From Actinoplanes sp. TBRC 11911 (lineage in GTDB: Bacteria; Actinomycetota; Actinomycetes; Mycobacteriales; Micromonosporaceae), in contig NZ_JABBNC010000029.1 in assembly GCF_012933445.1 (NCBI RefSeq), positions 62,001-126,000 of the forward strand: a stretch of 64,000 bases of DNA. The letters run 5' to 3'. Each line of letters starts with the position of its first letter. Positions within the stretch are counted from its first letter, which is position 1. Made by a program: the position numbers and the translations under genes. A model generated the notes under the pieces. It saw only the letters and a program-made list of their open reading frames with translations. It ran no database searches and was not told the origin of the DNA. This document shows, in pieces, positions 32,868 to 42,829 of this stretch.

Positions 32868-35129
32868 TCAGTCCCGCGACCTCTCGTGCTGTTTCTTGTG
32901 CGAGCTCTTCGACTTCTTGTGACCACCCGAGTTCTGGTGACCGCGAGACCCCGCAGATCCCTTCTCACCGCGAGACCCCGCAGATCCCTTCTCACCGCGA
33001 GACCCCTTCGAGCCCCACGCGATGTCCTTCGACGGCGGCGTGAACTTCGCCTTCGGCAACCCCTTCAGCGCGTCCTTGAACGTCTCCGCCACCGTGAACT
33101 TCGAGATCGTCCCCCGGCTCGTGCCCACGTGATTCTCCGGATTGTCCGGGTCGGCGACGAAGGCCGCGGCCGCCAGCTGCGGCGTGAACCCGCAGAACCA
33201 CGCCGTCTTGTTGCTGTCCGTGGTGCCGCTCTTGCCGGCCACCGGGCGCTTCAGCGTGCCGTACACCATGGGTGATGTCTCCCAGCCGCCGCAGGAACCG
33301 CGCGCCGACCCATAGCCGGTCACACATCGCGCCGCATCCGTCGCGGCCCGCGCCACGTCCACCGACACCGCGCGGTGGCAGCGCGGCGCCGCCACCGGCT
33401 TGCCCTGATAGACCGCGTCCGTCCCGTCCCGGTTCGTGATCGAGTGCACCGGCAACGGCTCGCAGTACTGTCCCTCCGCGGCCAGCGTCGCGAACACGTT
33501 CGCCATCTCCACCGGCGTGACGTCGCTGACCCCGAGCGTGAACGCTCCCCACCCGCGGGCCCGCGACGGCGTCGCCAGCGTGCGGTCCACCTCGGTACGC
33601 CAGCGCAGGCCTAAGCGCTCGGCCATCTTGACCGCTTTCTCCGCGCCCACCTTCTGTTCGAGCTGCACGAAGTAGGTGTTCACCGACTTCCCGAACCCGC
33701 TCCACATGGTCTGCCGCCCGGTCATCGAGCCGGTGGAGTTCTTCGGGCACCAGTGGATGCCGCACGTCGCCGGCCCGGGCGCGGTGATGTATTTCGACAC
33801 GAACCGCGGCGGCGCGTAGAACGACGTCCGCAACGGCATCCCCGAGTCCAGGGCCGCCAGCATCGTGAAGATCTTGAACGTGGACCCGGCCTGGTAACCC
33901 GCCATCGACCCGCCGCCGAGCAGCGGGTTCACCGTGTTCGGGTAGTTGCCCCGCGCCCCCCGATGCTTGGTGTGCTTGCCGTTGCCCGCCTGGTCGAGCG
34001 AGTACGTCCGGTTCACCGCCATGCTCAGGATCCGCCCGGACCGCGGCTCGATCAGCACCTCGCCGTGCGCGAACTTGCTGCGCTTACGCTCCTTGTCCAG
34101 CACGTGCTTCATGGCCGACGCCTGGATCTTCGGATCGATCGAGGTGACGACCCGGTAGCCGCCGCGTCGCAGGCTCTCCTCACGCTCCTGCGCGTTCGCC
34201 CCGAACGCCGGCTGCGACAGCCACCACGACTTGAAGTAGTCGCAGAAGAAGCCCCAGTCGTTGTGCTCCGGCGAGATCGACACGCAGTCGTTCGGCGGTG
34301 AGGTCAGCCGGAGCTTGATCTTTTCCTTCTTGGCCGTCGCCGCTCGATCGGGCGTGATCGATCCCATCTTCGCCATCTGGTCGATCACGTAGTTGCGCCG
34401 CCCGATCGCCGCGCCCTGATCCTGGCTCGCCGGATCGTACGCGGACGGCGCCTTCACCAGCCCCGCCAGCAGCGCCGCCTCGTTGAGGTTCAGCTCGTCC
34501 GGCGTCTTCGAGAAGAAAACCTGAGAAGCCGCATAGATCCCGTACGCCCGATGTCCGAAATACGCCGAGTTCAGGTACCGCTCGAGGATCTCCGACTTGC
34601 TGAGCTGCTGTTCGAGTTCCACGGCGAGGCGCATCTCGCGCAGTTTCCGCGACGCGGTCTGCTCGGTCGCCTCCAGCGCCTCCTTGGGGGTCTTCGCGCC
34701 GTCCCGCAACGCCATCCGCACGTACTGCATGGTCAGCGTCGACGCGCCCTGCGAGACCCCGCCGGCCTTCTGGTTCGCCACGAACGCCCGCGCCACGCCC
34801 TTCGCGTCCACCCCGTTGTGCTGGTAGAACCGGGTGTCCTCGGACGCGACGATCGCCTGCGTGATGTACGGCGACATCTCTTCGATCGTGGTCGGCCGCC
34901 GGTTCTCCTCATAGAACGCGGTGATCAGCGTGTGCCCGTCCTTGGCGTACACATAAGTGGTTTGCGCGGTCGGCACCTCTTTGAGCGCGTCCGGCAGGCC
35001 CTGCAGCGCCTCGGTGCCCTTCTTGACGCCGATGCCGGCGAGCGCTGCCAGGGGATAGGCGAGTCCGGCGATCACGAGACCCGCGATCAGGCCGGCACGG
35101 ACGAGGGGTGCGACTTTTCCGGCTGCCAC
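32868..35129 (-). CDS. class A penicillin-binding protein
   Basis: A 753-aa bifunctional peptidoglycan synthase. A signal-anchor helix lies at about 12-33. The glycosyltransferase GT51 domain shows ASEDTRFYQHNGVD (catalytic Glu97) and QGASTLTMQYVR. The transpeptidase domain has SxxK at Ser416-Lys419 (GSTFK), SVN at 482-484 and KSGTT at 633-637. It polymerises and crosslinks glycan outside the membrane. The C-terminal 55 residues are a basic tail with exact GSRGEKGSA repeats followed by Lys/His/Ser-rich sequence, probably wall-interacting. It is divergent from cobC, about 80 bases apart. Confidence 0.93.
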   Translation of the reverse strand: MAAGKVAPLVRAGLIAGLVIAGLAYPLAALAGIGVKKGTEALQGLPDALKEVPTAQTTYVYAKDGHTLITAFYEENRRPTTIEEMSPYITQAIVASEDTRFYQHNGVDAKGVARAFVANQKAGGVSQGASTLTMQYVRMALRDGAKTPKEALEATEQTASRKLREMRLAVELEQQLSKSEILERYLNSAYFGHRAYGIYAASQVFFSKTPDELNLNEAALLAGLVKAPSAYDPASQDQGAAIGRRNYVIDQMAKMGSITPDRAATAKKEKIKLRLTSPPNDCVSISPEHNDWGFFCDYFKSWWLSQPAFGANAQEREESLRRGGYRVVTSIDPKIQASAMKHVLDKERKRSKFAHGEVLIEPRSGRILSMAVNRTYSLDQAGNGKHTKHRGARGNYPNTVNPLLGGGSMAGYQAGSTFKIFTMLAALDSGMPLRTSFYAPPRFVSKYITAPGPATCGIHWCPKNSTGSMTGRQTMWSGFGKSVNTYFVQLEQKVGAEKAVKMAERLGLRWRTEVDRTLATPSRARGWGAFTLGVSDVTPVEMANVFATLAAEGQYCEPLPVHSITNRDGTDAVYQGKPVAAPRCHRAVSVDVARAATDAARCVTGYGSARGSCGGWETSPMVYGTLKRPVAGKSGTTDSNKTAWFCGFTPQLAAAAFVADPDNPENHVGTSRGTISKFTVAETFKDALKGLPKAKFTPPSKDIAWGSKGSRGEKGSAGSRGEKGSAGSRGHQNSGGHKKSKSSHKKQHERSRD

Positions 35130-35212
35130 CTATCGAAGGTATGACAAAAACCCTCATGTCCTGACGGAACGGCCGAAGTGCGACCGGGAAATCCGTCCGG
35201 CATCCTTGGTCC

Positions 35213-36265
35213 ATGACGATCGACCTCGGCCACCACGGCGACGCGGAGGTGGGCGCCGGGTTGATCGACCTGGCGGTCAACGTGCGCCACGAGCCCATGC
35301 CCGAGTGGTTGTCCGGGCCGATTACCGCTTCCCTCCATCATCTGCGGCAATATCCCGATAAATCGGGCGCGACCTCCGCGGTGGCGAGAAGGCATCGGCG
35401 CGCCGAGAACGAGGTGCTGCTGACGGCCGGCGCCGCACAGGCGTTCGTGCTGCTTGCGCAGGCATTGCGAACGAGCCGGAAGCCGGTCGTGGTGCACCCC
35501 CAGTTCACCGAGCCCGAGGCGGCCCTGCGCAACGCCGGACACACGATCGAGCGCGTTCTGCTGCCCGAGGAGGACGGCTTCCGGCTGGACGCGACCCTCG
35601 TGCCGGACGACGCCGACCTGGTCTTCATCGGCAACCCGACGAACCCGACCTCGGTCCTGCATCCGGCCGCCGAGATCGCCAAGCTGGCCCGGCCCGGCCG
35701 CGTGCTGGTGGTCGACGAGGCCTTCTCCGACACGACCTTCCGGCCGGGCGTCGACGGCGAGCCCGAGTCGCTGGCCGGCCGCGGCGATCTGCCCGGCCTG
35801 GTCGTGCTGCGCAGCCTCACCAAGACGTGGGGGCTGGCCGGCCTGCGTATCGGTTACCTGCTCGCGCCCGCCGATCTCGTCGCGAAACTGGCGAAAGCGC
35901 AGCCGCTCTGGGCCGTTTCCACCCCGGCTCTCGCCGCCGCCATCGCCTGCGCCTCGCCCACCGCGATCTCGGCCGAACGCGACATCGCGGCGCGACTCGC
36001 GACCGAGCGGTCGCATCTGCTCGACCGGCTGAAGCACGTGCCGAACCTCACGGTTACCGGCACACCGGCGAGTGCGTTTGTCCCCGTACGCCTGTCCGAA
36101 GCCGACAAGGTGCGCCTTGAACTGCGCGAACGCGGCTACGCCGTACGCCGTGGCGACACCTTCCCCGGGCTGGGCCCCGATTGGCTGCGGATCGCGGTGC
36201 GCGACACTGCCACCACCGACGCATTCGTCGAGACCTTGATCGCCGTGCTGAAGGAGCGTTCGTGA
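35213..36265 (+). CDS. cobC: PLP-dependent aminotransferase-fold CobC (Rv2231c type)
   Basis: A 350-aa fold-type I PLP enzyme. The PLP lysine lies in RSLTKTWGLAGLRIGYLLAP near residue 203, with GNPTNPTSVLHP and VVDEAFSDTTF upstream, typical of histidinol-phosphate-aminotransferase-like proteins. In cobalamin synthesis this family (CobC/CobD-type threonine-phosphate decarboxylase) supplies the aminopropanol arm. The actinobacterial form is known as Rv2231c-type CobC. ATG 35,213 is the only good start. Its stop overlaps the cobT start as GTGA, so cobC, cobT and cobA are translationally coupled. Confidence 0.88.
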   Translation: MTIDLGHHGDAEVGAGLIDLAVNVRHEPMPEWLSGPITASLHHLRQYPDKSGATSAVARRHRRAENEVLLTAGAAQAFVLLAQALRTSRKPVVVHPQFTEPEAALRNAGHTIERVLLPEEDGFRLDATLVPDDADLVFIGNPTNPTSVLHPAAEIAKLARPGRVLVVDEAFSDTTFRPGVDGEPESLAGRGDLPGLVVLRSLTKTWGLAGLRIGYLLAPADLVAKLAKAQPLWAVSTPALAAAIACASPTAISAERDIAARLATERSHLLDRLKHVPNLTVTGTPASAFVPVRLSEADKVRLELRERGYAVRRGDTFPGLGPDWLRIAVRDTATTDAFVETLIAVLKERS

Positions 36266-37314
36266 CCCTGGAGCAGACCGTCGACGCCATCCGGCCGGCG
36301 GACGAGACAGCAATGACCGAGGCGCGCGAACTGCAGGCACGCCTCACCAAGCCGGCCGGTTCTCTCGGTGCTCTGGAGGAGCTTTCGGTACGCCTCGCCG
36401 GCCTCGCCGGTGTGTGCCCGCCCCCGCTGCCCGAGCCCGCCACCGTCGCCGTTTTCGCCGGGGACCACGGCGTGCACGCCCAGGGCGTGAGCCCGTGGCC
36501 GCAGGAGGTCACCGCGCAGATGGTGGCCAACTTCGTGGCCGGCGGCGCGGTCGTCAACGCGTTAGCGCGCCAGGCCGGCGCCGATGTCATGGTCGTCGAC
36601 GTCGGCGTGGCGGTCCCGCCGCCGGCCGGCCCGGCGCTGCTGGCGGCCAACATCCGCCGCGGCACCCGGGACATGACCGTCGAGCCGGCGCTGACCCGCG
36701 ACGAGGCCCGCGCCGCCGTCGAACTCGGCATCCAGGTCGCCGGCCAGCTCATCGCGTCCGGCGCGAAGTGCCTGATCACCGGCGACATGGGCATCGCCAA
36801 CACGACTCCGGCCGCGGCCCTGATCGCGGTTTTCACCGGGCGCTCGGCGGCCGACGTCACCGGCCGGGGCACCGGTATCGACGACGCCATGCTGACCCAC
36901 AAGATCGCCGTGGTGACCGAGGCGCTGGACCGGCACGCACCGGACCGGGCCGACCCGCTCGGCGTGCTGGCCGCGGTCGGCGGCCTCGAACACGCCGCGC
37001 TGACCGGCCTCATCCTCGGCGCCGCCGCACACCGGGTGCCGGTGATCGTCGACGGCGTGATCGCCGGTTCGGCCGCGCTCGCCGCCGCCGCGTTCGCACC
37101 CGACGCCGTGGCCGCCATGGTCGCCGGGCACCGCTCGGCCGAGCCGGGCGCACCCGTCGCGCTCGAACACCTGGGTCTCCACCCGGTGCTCGACCTCGGC
37201 ATGCGGCTGGGCGAGGGCACCGGCGCGGCGCTCGCGCTGCCGGTGGTGTCGGCCGCCGTCCGGGTGCTGCACGAGGTGGCCACGTTCGACTCCGCGGGAG
37301 TGTCCGAGAAGTGA
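36262..37314 (+). CDS. cobT: nicotinate-nucleotide--dimethylbenzimidazole phosphoribosyltransferase
   Basis: A 350-aa enzyme that makes alpha-ribazole 5'-phosphate from dimethylbenzimidazole and nicotinate mononucleotide, the lower ligand of cobalamin. Family segments: LTKPAGSLGALEELSVRLAG, VFAGDHGVHAQGVSPWPQEVT, GDMGIANTTPAAAL, TGRGTGID and the C-terminal LGMRLGEGTGAALALP containing the catalytic Glu (the second of the EGTGA pair region). GTG 36,262 overlaps the cobC stop; the end overlaps cobA in the same way. Length matches the family (about 350). Confidence 0.95.
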   Translation: MTLEQTVDAIRPADETAMTEARELQARLTKPAGSLGALEELSVRLAGLAGVCPPPLPEPATVAVFAGDHGVHAQGVSPWPQEVTAQMVANFVAGGAVVNALARQAGADVMVVDVGVAVPPPAGPALLAANIRRGTRDMTVEPALTRDEARAAVELGIQVAGQLIASGAKCLITGDMGIANTTPAAALIAVFTGRSAADVTGRGTGIDDAMLTHKIAVVTEALDRHAPDRADPLGVLAAVGGLEHAALTGLILGAAAHRVPVIVDGVIAGSAALAAAAFAPDAVAAMVAGHRSAEPGAPVALEHLGLHPVLDLGMRLGEGTGAALALPVVSAAVRVLHEVATFDSAGVSEK

Positions 37315-38498
37315 GTCTGTATCCGCTCGCTCTCATCCTGACCGGCCGCCGGGTCCTGGTGGTCGGTGGCGGCGCGGTGGCCAGCCGGCGGGTGCCGGCC
37401 CTGCTCGCGGCCGGTGCCGAGGTGGAGATCGTCTCGCCGGTGCTGACCCCCGCCCTGCACGCCGTCGTGGACGCCGGCCGGGCCACCTGGCAGCAGCGCC
37501 GATTCGAGCCGGCCGACGTCGAGGGCGCCTGGCTGGTCCAGGTCGCGGTCGACGATCCGGAGGCGGCCGCCCTGGTCAGCAACGTCGCGGAGCGGCTGCG
37601 GGTGTTCTGCGTGCGAGCCGACGACCGGGACGCGGCCACCGCCTGGACCCCGGCCGTCACCCGGCAGGGCCCGGTCACGGTCGCGGTCACCGACGGCGGG
37701 GACCGCCGGCGGGCCATCGCGGTCCGTGACATGGTCGCCCGGGCGCTGGAGAGCGAGCCGCCCGCGATGCCCGAGTACAAGGGCGTCGCGCTGGTCGGCG
37801 CCGGTCCGGGCGACCCCGAGCTGATCACGGTGAAGGGGCGCCGGATGCTCGCGGCCGCCGACGTCGTGGTCGCCGACCGCCTGGTGCCCGGCATGCTGCT
37901 CAGCGAATTACGCGCCGGCGTCGAATTCGTGGACGCTGCCAAGATCCCGTACGGGCCGTCGGTGGCTCAGGAGGAGATCAACCGGATCCTGATCGACCGC
38001 GCCCAGCAGGGGAAGTTCGTGGTCCGCCTCAAGGGTGGCGACCCGTTCGTCTTCGGTCGCGGCGGCGAGGAGGTGATCGCCTGCGCCGAGGCGGGTGTCC
38101 CGGTCGTCGTGGTGCCGGGCGTGACCAGCTCGATCGCCGCGCCGGCGCTGGCCGGCATCCCGGTCACCCATCGCGGCGTGGCGCGCGAGTTCACCGTGGT
38201 GTCCGGCAACATCGCGCCGGACAGCCGGTCCTCCGCTGTGGACTGGCCGGCGCTGGCCCGGCTGCGCGGCACGCTGGTCGTCATGATGGGGGTCAAGAAC
38301 CTGCCCGCCATCACGGCGCGGCTGGTCGCCGAGGGACGTCCGGCGGACACCCCGGCCGCTGCCGTCCAGGAGGGTTCGACCGATCACCAGCGGGTGGTCC
38401 GTGGCACGCTCGGCACCATCGCCGAGGCCGCTGCGGAGGCCGGGATCCGCTCGCCCGCCGTTATAGTGATTGGCGACGTCGTTAACGCTACGGCATAG
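37311..38498 (+). CDS. cobA: uroporphyrinogen-III C-methyltransferase with N-terminal precorrin-2 dehydrogenase-like domain
   Basis: A 395-aa two-domain protein. Residues 1-140 are a Rossmann domain with VLVVGGGAVASRRVPALLAAG, as in Met8/CysG precorrin-2 dehydrogenase and ferrochelatase. Residues about 155-395 are SUMT: VALVGAGPGDPELITVKG, LKGGDPFVFGRGGEE, VVPGVTSSIAAPALAGIPVTHRG. SUMT methylates uroporphyrinogen III at C2 and C7, the branch point to cobalamin and sirohaem. The third CysG-type helical dimer domain between them is short. GTG 37,311 overlaps the cobT stop. The fused dehydrogenase could divert precorrin-2 to sirohaem. Confidence 0.92.
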   Translation: MSLYPLALILTGRRVLVVGGGAVASRRVPALLAAGAEVEIVSPVLTPALHAVVDAGRATWQQRRFEPADVEGAWLVQVAVDDPEAAALVSNVAERLRVFCVRADDRDAATAWTPAVTRQGPVTVAVTDGGDRRRAIAVRDMVARALESEPPAMPEYKGVALVGAGPGDPELITVKGRRMLAAADVVVADRLVPGMLLSELRAGVEFVDAAKIPYGPSVAQEEINRILIDRAQQGKFVVRLKGGDPFVFGRGGEEVIACAEAGVPVVVVPGVTSSIAAPALAGIPVTHRGVAREFTVVSGNIAPDSRSSAVDWPALARLRGTLVVMMGVKNLPAITARLVAEGRPADTPAAAVQEGSTDHQRVVRGTLGTIAEAAAEAGIRSPAVIVIGDVVNATA

Positions 38499-38526
38499 GT
38501 CCGTTACGACCGGGTATGGCGAAGAC

Positions 38527-38904
38527 ATGGACGCACGGCCGCAAATGATGCTGACGGGTGTCGTGCTGGACGCGCCGGACGCCCGTGATCTGGCCGCCTT
38601 CTATCAGCGGCTGCTGGGCTGGAGTGCCACCCAGGACGAAGAGGACTGGGTCACGCTGGCAGCGCCCGGCGGCGGCGCCGGGCTGTCCTTCCAGACCGAG
38701 AAGCTTTACGTACGCCCGGTGTGGCCGGCCCGGCCGGGCGAGCCGCAGATGAGCAGCCACCTGGACATCCGGGTCGACGACCTGCGGGACGCCTGCGCGC
38801 ACGCGGAACGGGCCGGCGCCACCCTGGCCGCCTACCAGCCGCAGGAGCACGTCCGGGTCTACCTCGACCCGGCCGGCCACCCGTTCTGCCTCTACGTGGG
38901 CTGA
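38527..38904 (+). CDS. VOC-family (glyoxalase-like) protein
   Basis: A 125-aa vicinal-oxygen-chelate protein with the paired beta-alpha-beta-beta-beta modules: [25 protein letters not shown] and, later, [23 protein letters not shown] followed by [14 protein letters not shown]. The His and Glu metal ligands expected in true glyoxalases are only partly present. These proteins bind small molecules or metals; function unknown. ATG 38,527 comes 28 bases after cobA, and its 3' end overlaps the convergent otsA gene by 13 bases. Confidence 0.78.
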   Translation: MDARPQMMLTGVVLDAPDARDLAAFYQRLLGWSATQDEEDWVTLAAPGGGAGLSFQTEKLYVRPVWPARPGEPQMSSHLDIRVDDLRDACAHAERAGATLAAYQPQEHVRVYLDPAGHPFCLYVG

Positions 38905-40310
38905 GAAGTCTCCCGGCCGCCGGCCGCGGTGGCCAGCTCGTCCAGGAACATGCGCGCCCACTCGGCCACATCGTGCGTACGCAGGTGTCGCTGCATCACC
39001 CGCATCCGCCGCTTCAGCTCCGGCGTCTCGGCCTGGACCGCCCGCATCAGCGCCTCTTTCACGCCGTCCGGGTCGTGCGGGTTGCACAGGAACGCCTGGC
39101 GCAGCTCGGTGGCCGCACCGGCGAACTCGCTGAGCACCAGCGCGCCGCCGGTGTCCGCGCGGCACGCCACGTACTCCTTCGCGACCAGGTTCATGCCGTC
39201 ACGCAGCGGGGTCACCATCATGACGTCGGCCGCCACGTACAGCGCCGCGAGCTCCTGCTTGCTGTACGACTGATGCAGATAGTGCACCGCGGGCACGCCG
39301 ACCCGGCCGAACTCGCCGTTGATCCGCCCCACCTCGCGCTCGACCTTGACGCGCAGCGCCTGGTAGTGCTCGACGCGTTCCCGGCTCGGCGTGGCCACCT
39401 GCACCATCACCGCCTCGCCGACCTTGAGCTTGCCGTCCGAGAGCAGCTCGCGGAACGCCTTGAGGCGCAGCTCGATGCCCTTGGTGTAGTCGAGCCGGTC
39501 GACGCCCAGCACGATCGTCTGCGGGTCGCCCAGCTCGGCCCGGATCTCCTTGGCCCGGGCCTGCACCTTCGGGTCGGCGGCCAGCCGCTCCATCTCCCGG
39601 GTGTCGATGCTGATCGGGAAGGCACCCGCCTTGACCTTGCGGCCGTCCACCTGGATCGACTGCCCTTCGTACCGCAGGCCGAGCAGGTGGCGGGCCAGCC
39701 GCACGAAGTTCTGCGCCGCCAGCCGCTGCTGGAAGCCGACCAGGTCGGCGCCGAGCAGGCCGCGCAGCACCTCGGCCCGGAACGGCATCTGCATGAACAG
39801 CTCGATCGGCGGGAACGGGATGTGCAGGAAGAACCCGATCTTGAGGTCCGGGCGCAGCTCCCGCAGCATGGCCGGAACCAGCTGAAGCTGGTAGTCCTGC
39901 ACCCACACGGTGGCGCCGTCGTCGGCGACCTCCGCGGCGGCCCGCGCGAACCGCTGGTTCACGATGCGGTACGAGTCGCGCCAGCGCCGCTTGTACACCG
40001 GGGTCTCGACCGCGTCGTGGTAGAGCGGCCAGATCGTGGCGTTGGACTGCCCCTCGTAGTAGCGCTCCAGCTCGTCCGAGCTCAGCGGAACCGGGTGGAT
40101 CCGGATTCCTTCGAGTTCGAACGGGTCGGGCGCCTCGCCGGTCCCGCCGGCCCACCCGATCCACGTGCCGCCGTGCTGGGTGAGGACCGGATGCAGGGCC
40201 GTGACCAGGCCACCCGGGCTCGTGCGCCACTGGCGCTCCCCGTCGGGGGTGGTCACCTCATCGACGGGCAGACGGTTCGCGACTACGACGAAGGAACTTC
40301 GTTCGGCCAC
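38892..40310 (-). CDS. otsA: trehalose-6-phosphate synthase
   Basis: A 472-aa GT20 glycosyltransferase that makes trehalose 6-phosphate from UDP/GDP-glucose and glucose 6-phosphate. Motifs: [97 protein letters not shown] and [18 protein letters not shown] 40,310 has a GGAGG ten bases upstream and gives the family N-terminus; the open frame continues far upstream but overlaps the divergent membrane-protein gene. Trehalose serves in stress protection and cell envelope synthesis. No otsB phosphatase is adjacent. Confidence 0.95.
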   Translation of the reverse strand: MAERSSFVVVANRLPVDEVTTPDGERQWRTSPGGLVTALHPVLTQHGGTWIGWAGGTGEAPDPFELEGIRIHPVPLSSDELERYYEGQSNATIWPLYHDAVETPVYKRRWRDSYRIVNQRFARAAAEVADDGATVWVQDYQLQLVPAMLRELRPDLKIGFFLHIPFPPIELFMQMPFRAEVLRGLLGADLVGFQQRLAAQNFVRLARHLLGLRYEGQSIQVDGRKVKAGAFPISIDTREMERLAADPKVQARAKEIRAELGDPQTIVLGVDRLDYTKGIELRLKAFRELLSDGKLKVGEAVMVQVATPSRERVEHYQALRVKVEREVGRINGEFGRVGVPAVHYLHQSYSKQELAALYVAADVMMVTPLRDGMNLVAKEYVACRADTGGALVLSEFAGAATELRQAFLCNPHDPDGVKEALMRAVQAETPELKRRMRVMQRHLRTHDVAEWARMFLDELATAAGGRETSQPT

Positions 40311-40434
40311 GCTGAGTGCACCTCCGGGTCGTTTCTGTTCCCACTGGCGAGCGTACTTTGCGTAGCGGCCCAGGGGATGCCCAGGTGTCGCCGCTGTGAT
40401 GGACGCACGTGCGGCCGGGTGCCATCCTGAGCCC

Positions 40435-40980
40435 GTGACACCGTCCGACGATCTTTCCCCGCCGCGGCGGCCGATCTTCTTCCCTGTGGTCATTGCCACC
40501 GTTTTCCTCACGATCATCGGGCTGACCGCAGGTTTCGTGCTGGGCGAACGGCGCAAGAACGAGGCGAGAGCGGCGCAACCGGGGCCGGCCTCGACGCCGA
40601 ACCAGCCCGCCATCTGGACGCCGCCGCCGACCCCCGCCGGCGAGTTATGCCCGGTGGAGACGCGCGAGTTCGCGGCCGCGCAGGGTTTCCCGGCCGACCT
40701 GCGCCAGGTGTTGCGGATCGAAACGGACAACCGCACCGTGGTCTGGATCTGCCAGGACGCTGACGAGGGGCTTTACTACCAGGGGAAGACGCCCCGTGCG
40801 GACGGGCAGCTGGTGCAGAACCAGAACGGGCTGTTCCTGCCGGGCGTCACCGAGCTGGCGACCGGCGAGTATCAGGCCCGCGCGACGAACGGGAACCGCA
40901 TCATCGTGAGCCGGGAGATGCTCGAGATCAGGTTCACCAGCGGCAAGGTCGAAAAGCACAAAGTCGTCGCCGCGGACTAG
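40435..40980 (+). CDS. single-pass membrane protein of unknown function
   Basis: A 181-aa protein with a polar N-terminus, one transmembrane helix ([23 protein letters not shown], about 14-36), a Pro-rich linker and an extracellular domain of about 120 residues with two cysteines (ELCPVET and VWICQDADE) that could form a disulfide. The domain contains [19 protein letters not shown] and ends in [11 protein letters not shown] recognise no family. GTG 40,435 is preferred over an upstream ATG that overlaps the otsA leader. It is divergent from otsA. Confidence 0.7.
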   Translation: MTPSDDLSPPRRPIFFPVVIATVFLTIIGLTAGFVLGERRKNEARAAQPGPASTPNQPAIWTPPPTPAGELCPVETREFAAAQGFPADLRQVLRIETDNRTVVWICQDADEGLYYQGKTPRADGQLVQNQNGLFLPGVTELATGEYQARATNGNRIIVSREMLEIRFTSGKVEKHKVVAAD

Positions 40981-41152
40981 GACCCGGGAACACGTACGGG
41001 CGGGAAGGGGTTGACTTCAGAGGCCGGAGGGCAACCTGGAAAGATTGCCCCTTGCACTTCTGCAACTCCATCCGGCTTCCCATCCAACCGCCCCACCCGC
41101 CACCCTCGAGCGGACTGAAGGCCTAATTTCTATCGCGGAGGTAGGGCACACC

Positions 41153-42829
41153 GTGGCCCAGTACATCTACGTCCTGGAGAAGGCGCGCAAGGCGCACGGC
41201 GACAAGGTCGTGCTCGACAACGTGACGCTGAACTTCCTGCCGGGCGCCAAGATCGGTGTGGTCGGCCCGAACGGCGCCGGTAAGTCCAGCCTTCTCAAGA
41301 TCATGGCGGGCCTGGACACCCCGAGCAACGGCGAGGCGCGGCTCATGCCCGGCTACACGGTCGGCATGCTGGCCCAGGAACCGCCGCTCAACGACGCGAA
41401 GACGGTCCTCGGCAACATCGAGGAAGCGGTCGCCGAGACCAAGGCCAAGCTGGAGCGGTTCAACAAGATCGCCGAGCAGATGGCCACCGACTACTCGGAC
41501 GAGCTGATGGAGGAGATGGGCAAGCTCCAGGAGGAGCTCGACCACGCCGACGCGTGGGACATCGACTCGCAGCTCGAACTGGCGATGGACGCCCTGCGCT
41601 GTCCGCCGCCGGACGCCGACGTCACCCAGCTCTCCGGTGGTGAGCGACGCCGTGTCGCGCTCTGCAAGCTGCTGCTCGAGGCGCCCGACCTGCTGCTGCT
41701 GGACGAGCCCACCAACCACCTGGACGCCGAGAGCGTGCACTGGCTGGAGCAGCACCTGGCCAAGTACGCCGGCACCGTCATCGCCATCACCCACGACCGG
41801 TACTTCCTGGACAACGTGGCCAACTGGATCCTCGAGCTGGACCGCGGCCGGACGTACCCGTACGAGGGCAACTACTCGACGTACCTGGACAAGAAGGCGC
41901 AGCGTCTCGCGGTCGAGGGCCGCAAGGACGCCAAGCTCAAGCGGCGCCTGACCGAGGAGCTCGAGTGGGTGCGCTCGAACGCCAAGGCGCGCCAGACCAA
42001 GAGCCGGGCCCGTCTGGACCGGTACGAGGAGATGGCCACCGAGGCGGAGAAGACCCGCAAGCTGGACTTCGAGGAGATCCAGATTCCGCCGGGCCCGCGT
42101 CTGGGCAACACCGTCATCGAGGCCCACGACCTGGTCAAGGGCTTCGACGGACACACCCTGATCGATCACCTGTCGTTCTCGCTGCCGCGTAACGGCATCG
42201 TCGGCATCATCGGTCCGAACGGCGTCGGCAAGACCACGCTGTTCAAGACCATCGTCGGGCTGGAGAAGCCGGACGAGGGTAGCGTGCGCGTCGGCGAGAC
42301 GGTCACCCTGTCGTACGTCGATCAGAACCGCTCCGGCCTCGACGGCACCAAGACGGTGTGGGAGGTCGTCTCCGACGGTCTCGATCACCTGATGGTCGGC
42401 AAGGTCGAGATGCCCTCCCGGGCGTACGTGGCGGCGTTCGGCTTCAAGGGCCCGGACCAGCAGAAGCCGGTCAAGGTGCTCTCCGGCGGTGAGCGCAACC
42501 GGCTGAACCTCGCGATGACGCTGAAGATCGGCGGCAACGTGATCCTGCTCGACGAGCCGACCAACGACCTGGACGTGGAGACGCTGTCCAGCCTCGAGAA
42601 CGCGCTGCTGGAGTTCCCCGGCTGCGCCGTGGTCATCTCCCACGACCGGATGTTCCTCGACCGGGTCGCCACCCACATGCTCGCGTGGGAGGGCACCGAC
42701 GAGGACCCGGACAAGTGGTTCTGGTTCGAGGGCAACTACGAGGCGTACGAGAAGAACAAGATCGACCGGCTCGGCGCCGAGGCGGCCCGTCCGCACCGGG
42801 TCACCTACCGCAAGCTGACCCGTGACTGA
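41153..42829 (+). CDS. ettA: energy-dependent translational throttle protein EttA (ABC-F)
   Basis: A 558-aa soluble ABC-F ATPase with two ABC domains. Domain 1: Walker A GPNGAGKSSLLK, signature LSGGERRRVAL, Walker B LLLLDEPTNHLD. Domain 2: GPNGVGKTTLF, LSGGERNRLNL, VILLDEPTNDLD. The arm region and linker (KLKRRLTEELEWVRSNAKARQ) match EttA. It binds the ribosomal E site and gates the first peptide bond according to ATP/ADP levels. GTG 41,153 gives the canonical start VAQYIYVLEKARK and the standard length; upstream codons are leader. A weak 6-bp hairpin (GGGCAA/TTGCCC, 41,029-41,050) lies in the leader. Confidence 0.95.
   Translation: MAQYIYVLEKARKAHGDKVVLDNVTLNFLPGAKIGVVGPNGAGKSSLLKIMAGLDTPSNGEARLMPGYTVGMLAQEPPLNDAKTVLGNIEEAVAETKAKLERFNKIAEQMATDYSDELMEEMGKLQEELDHADAWDIDSQLELAMDALRCPPPDADVTQLSGGERRRVALCKLLLEAPDLLLLDEPTNHLDAESVHWLEQHLAKYAGTVIAITHDRYFLDNVANWILELDRGRTYPYEGNYSTYLDKKAQRLAVEGRKDAKLKRRLTEELEWVRSNAKARQTKSRARLDRYEEMATEAEKTRKLDFEEIQIPPGPRLGNTVIEAHDLVKGFDGHTLIDHLSFSLPRNGIVGIIGPNGVGKTTLFKTIVGLEKPDEGSVRVGETVTLSYVDQNRSGLDGTKTVWEVVSDGLDHLMVGKVEMPSRAYVAAFGFKGPDQQKPVKVLSGGERNRLNLAMTLKIGGNVILLDEPTNDLDVETLSSLENALLEFPGCAVVISHDRMFLDRVATHMLAWEGTDEDPDKWFWFEGNYEAYEKNKIDRLGAEAARPHRVTYRKLTRD

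Noticed and set aside
41029-41050. Leader hairpin of ettA as an attenuator
   Set aside because: Only six pairs with a ten-base loop; too weak to call.
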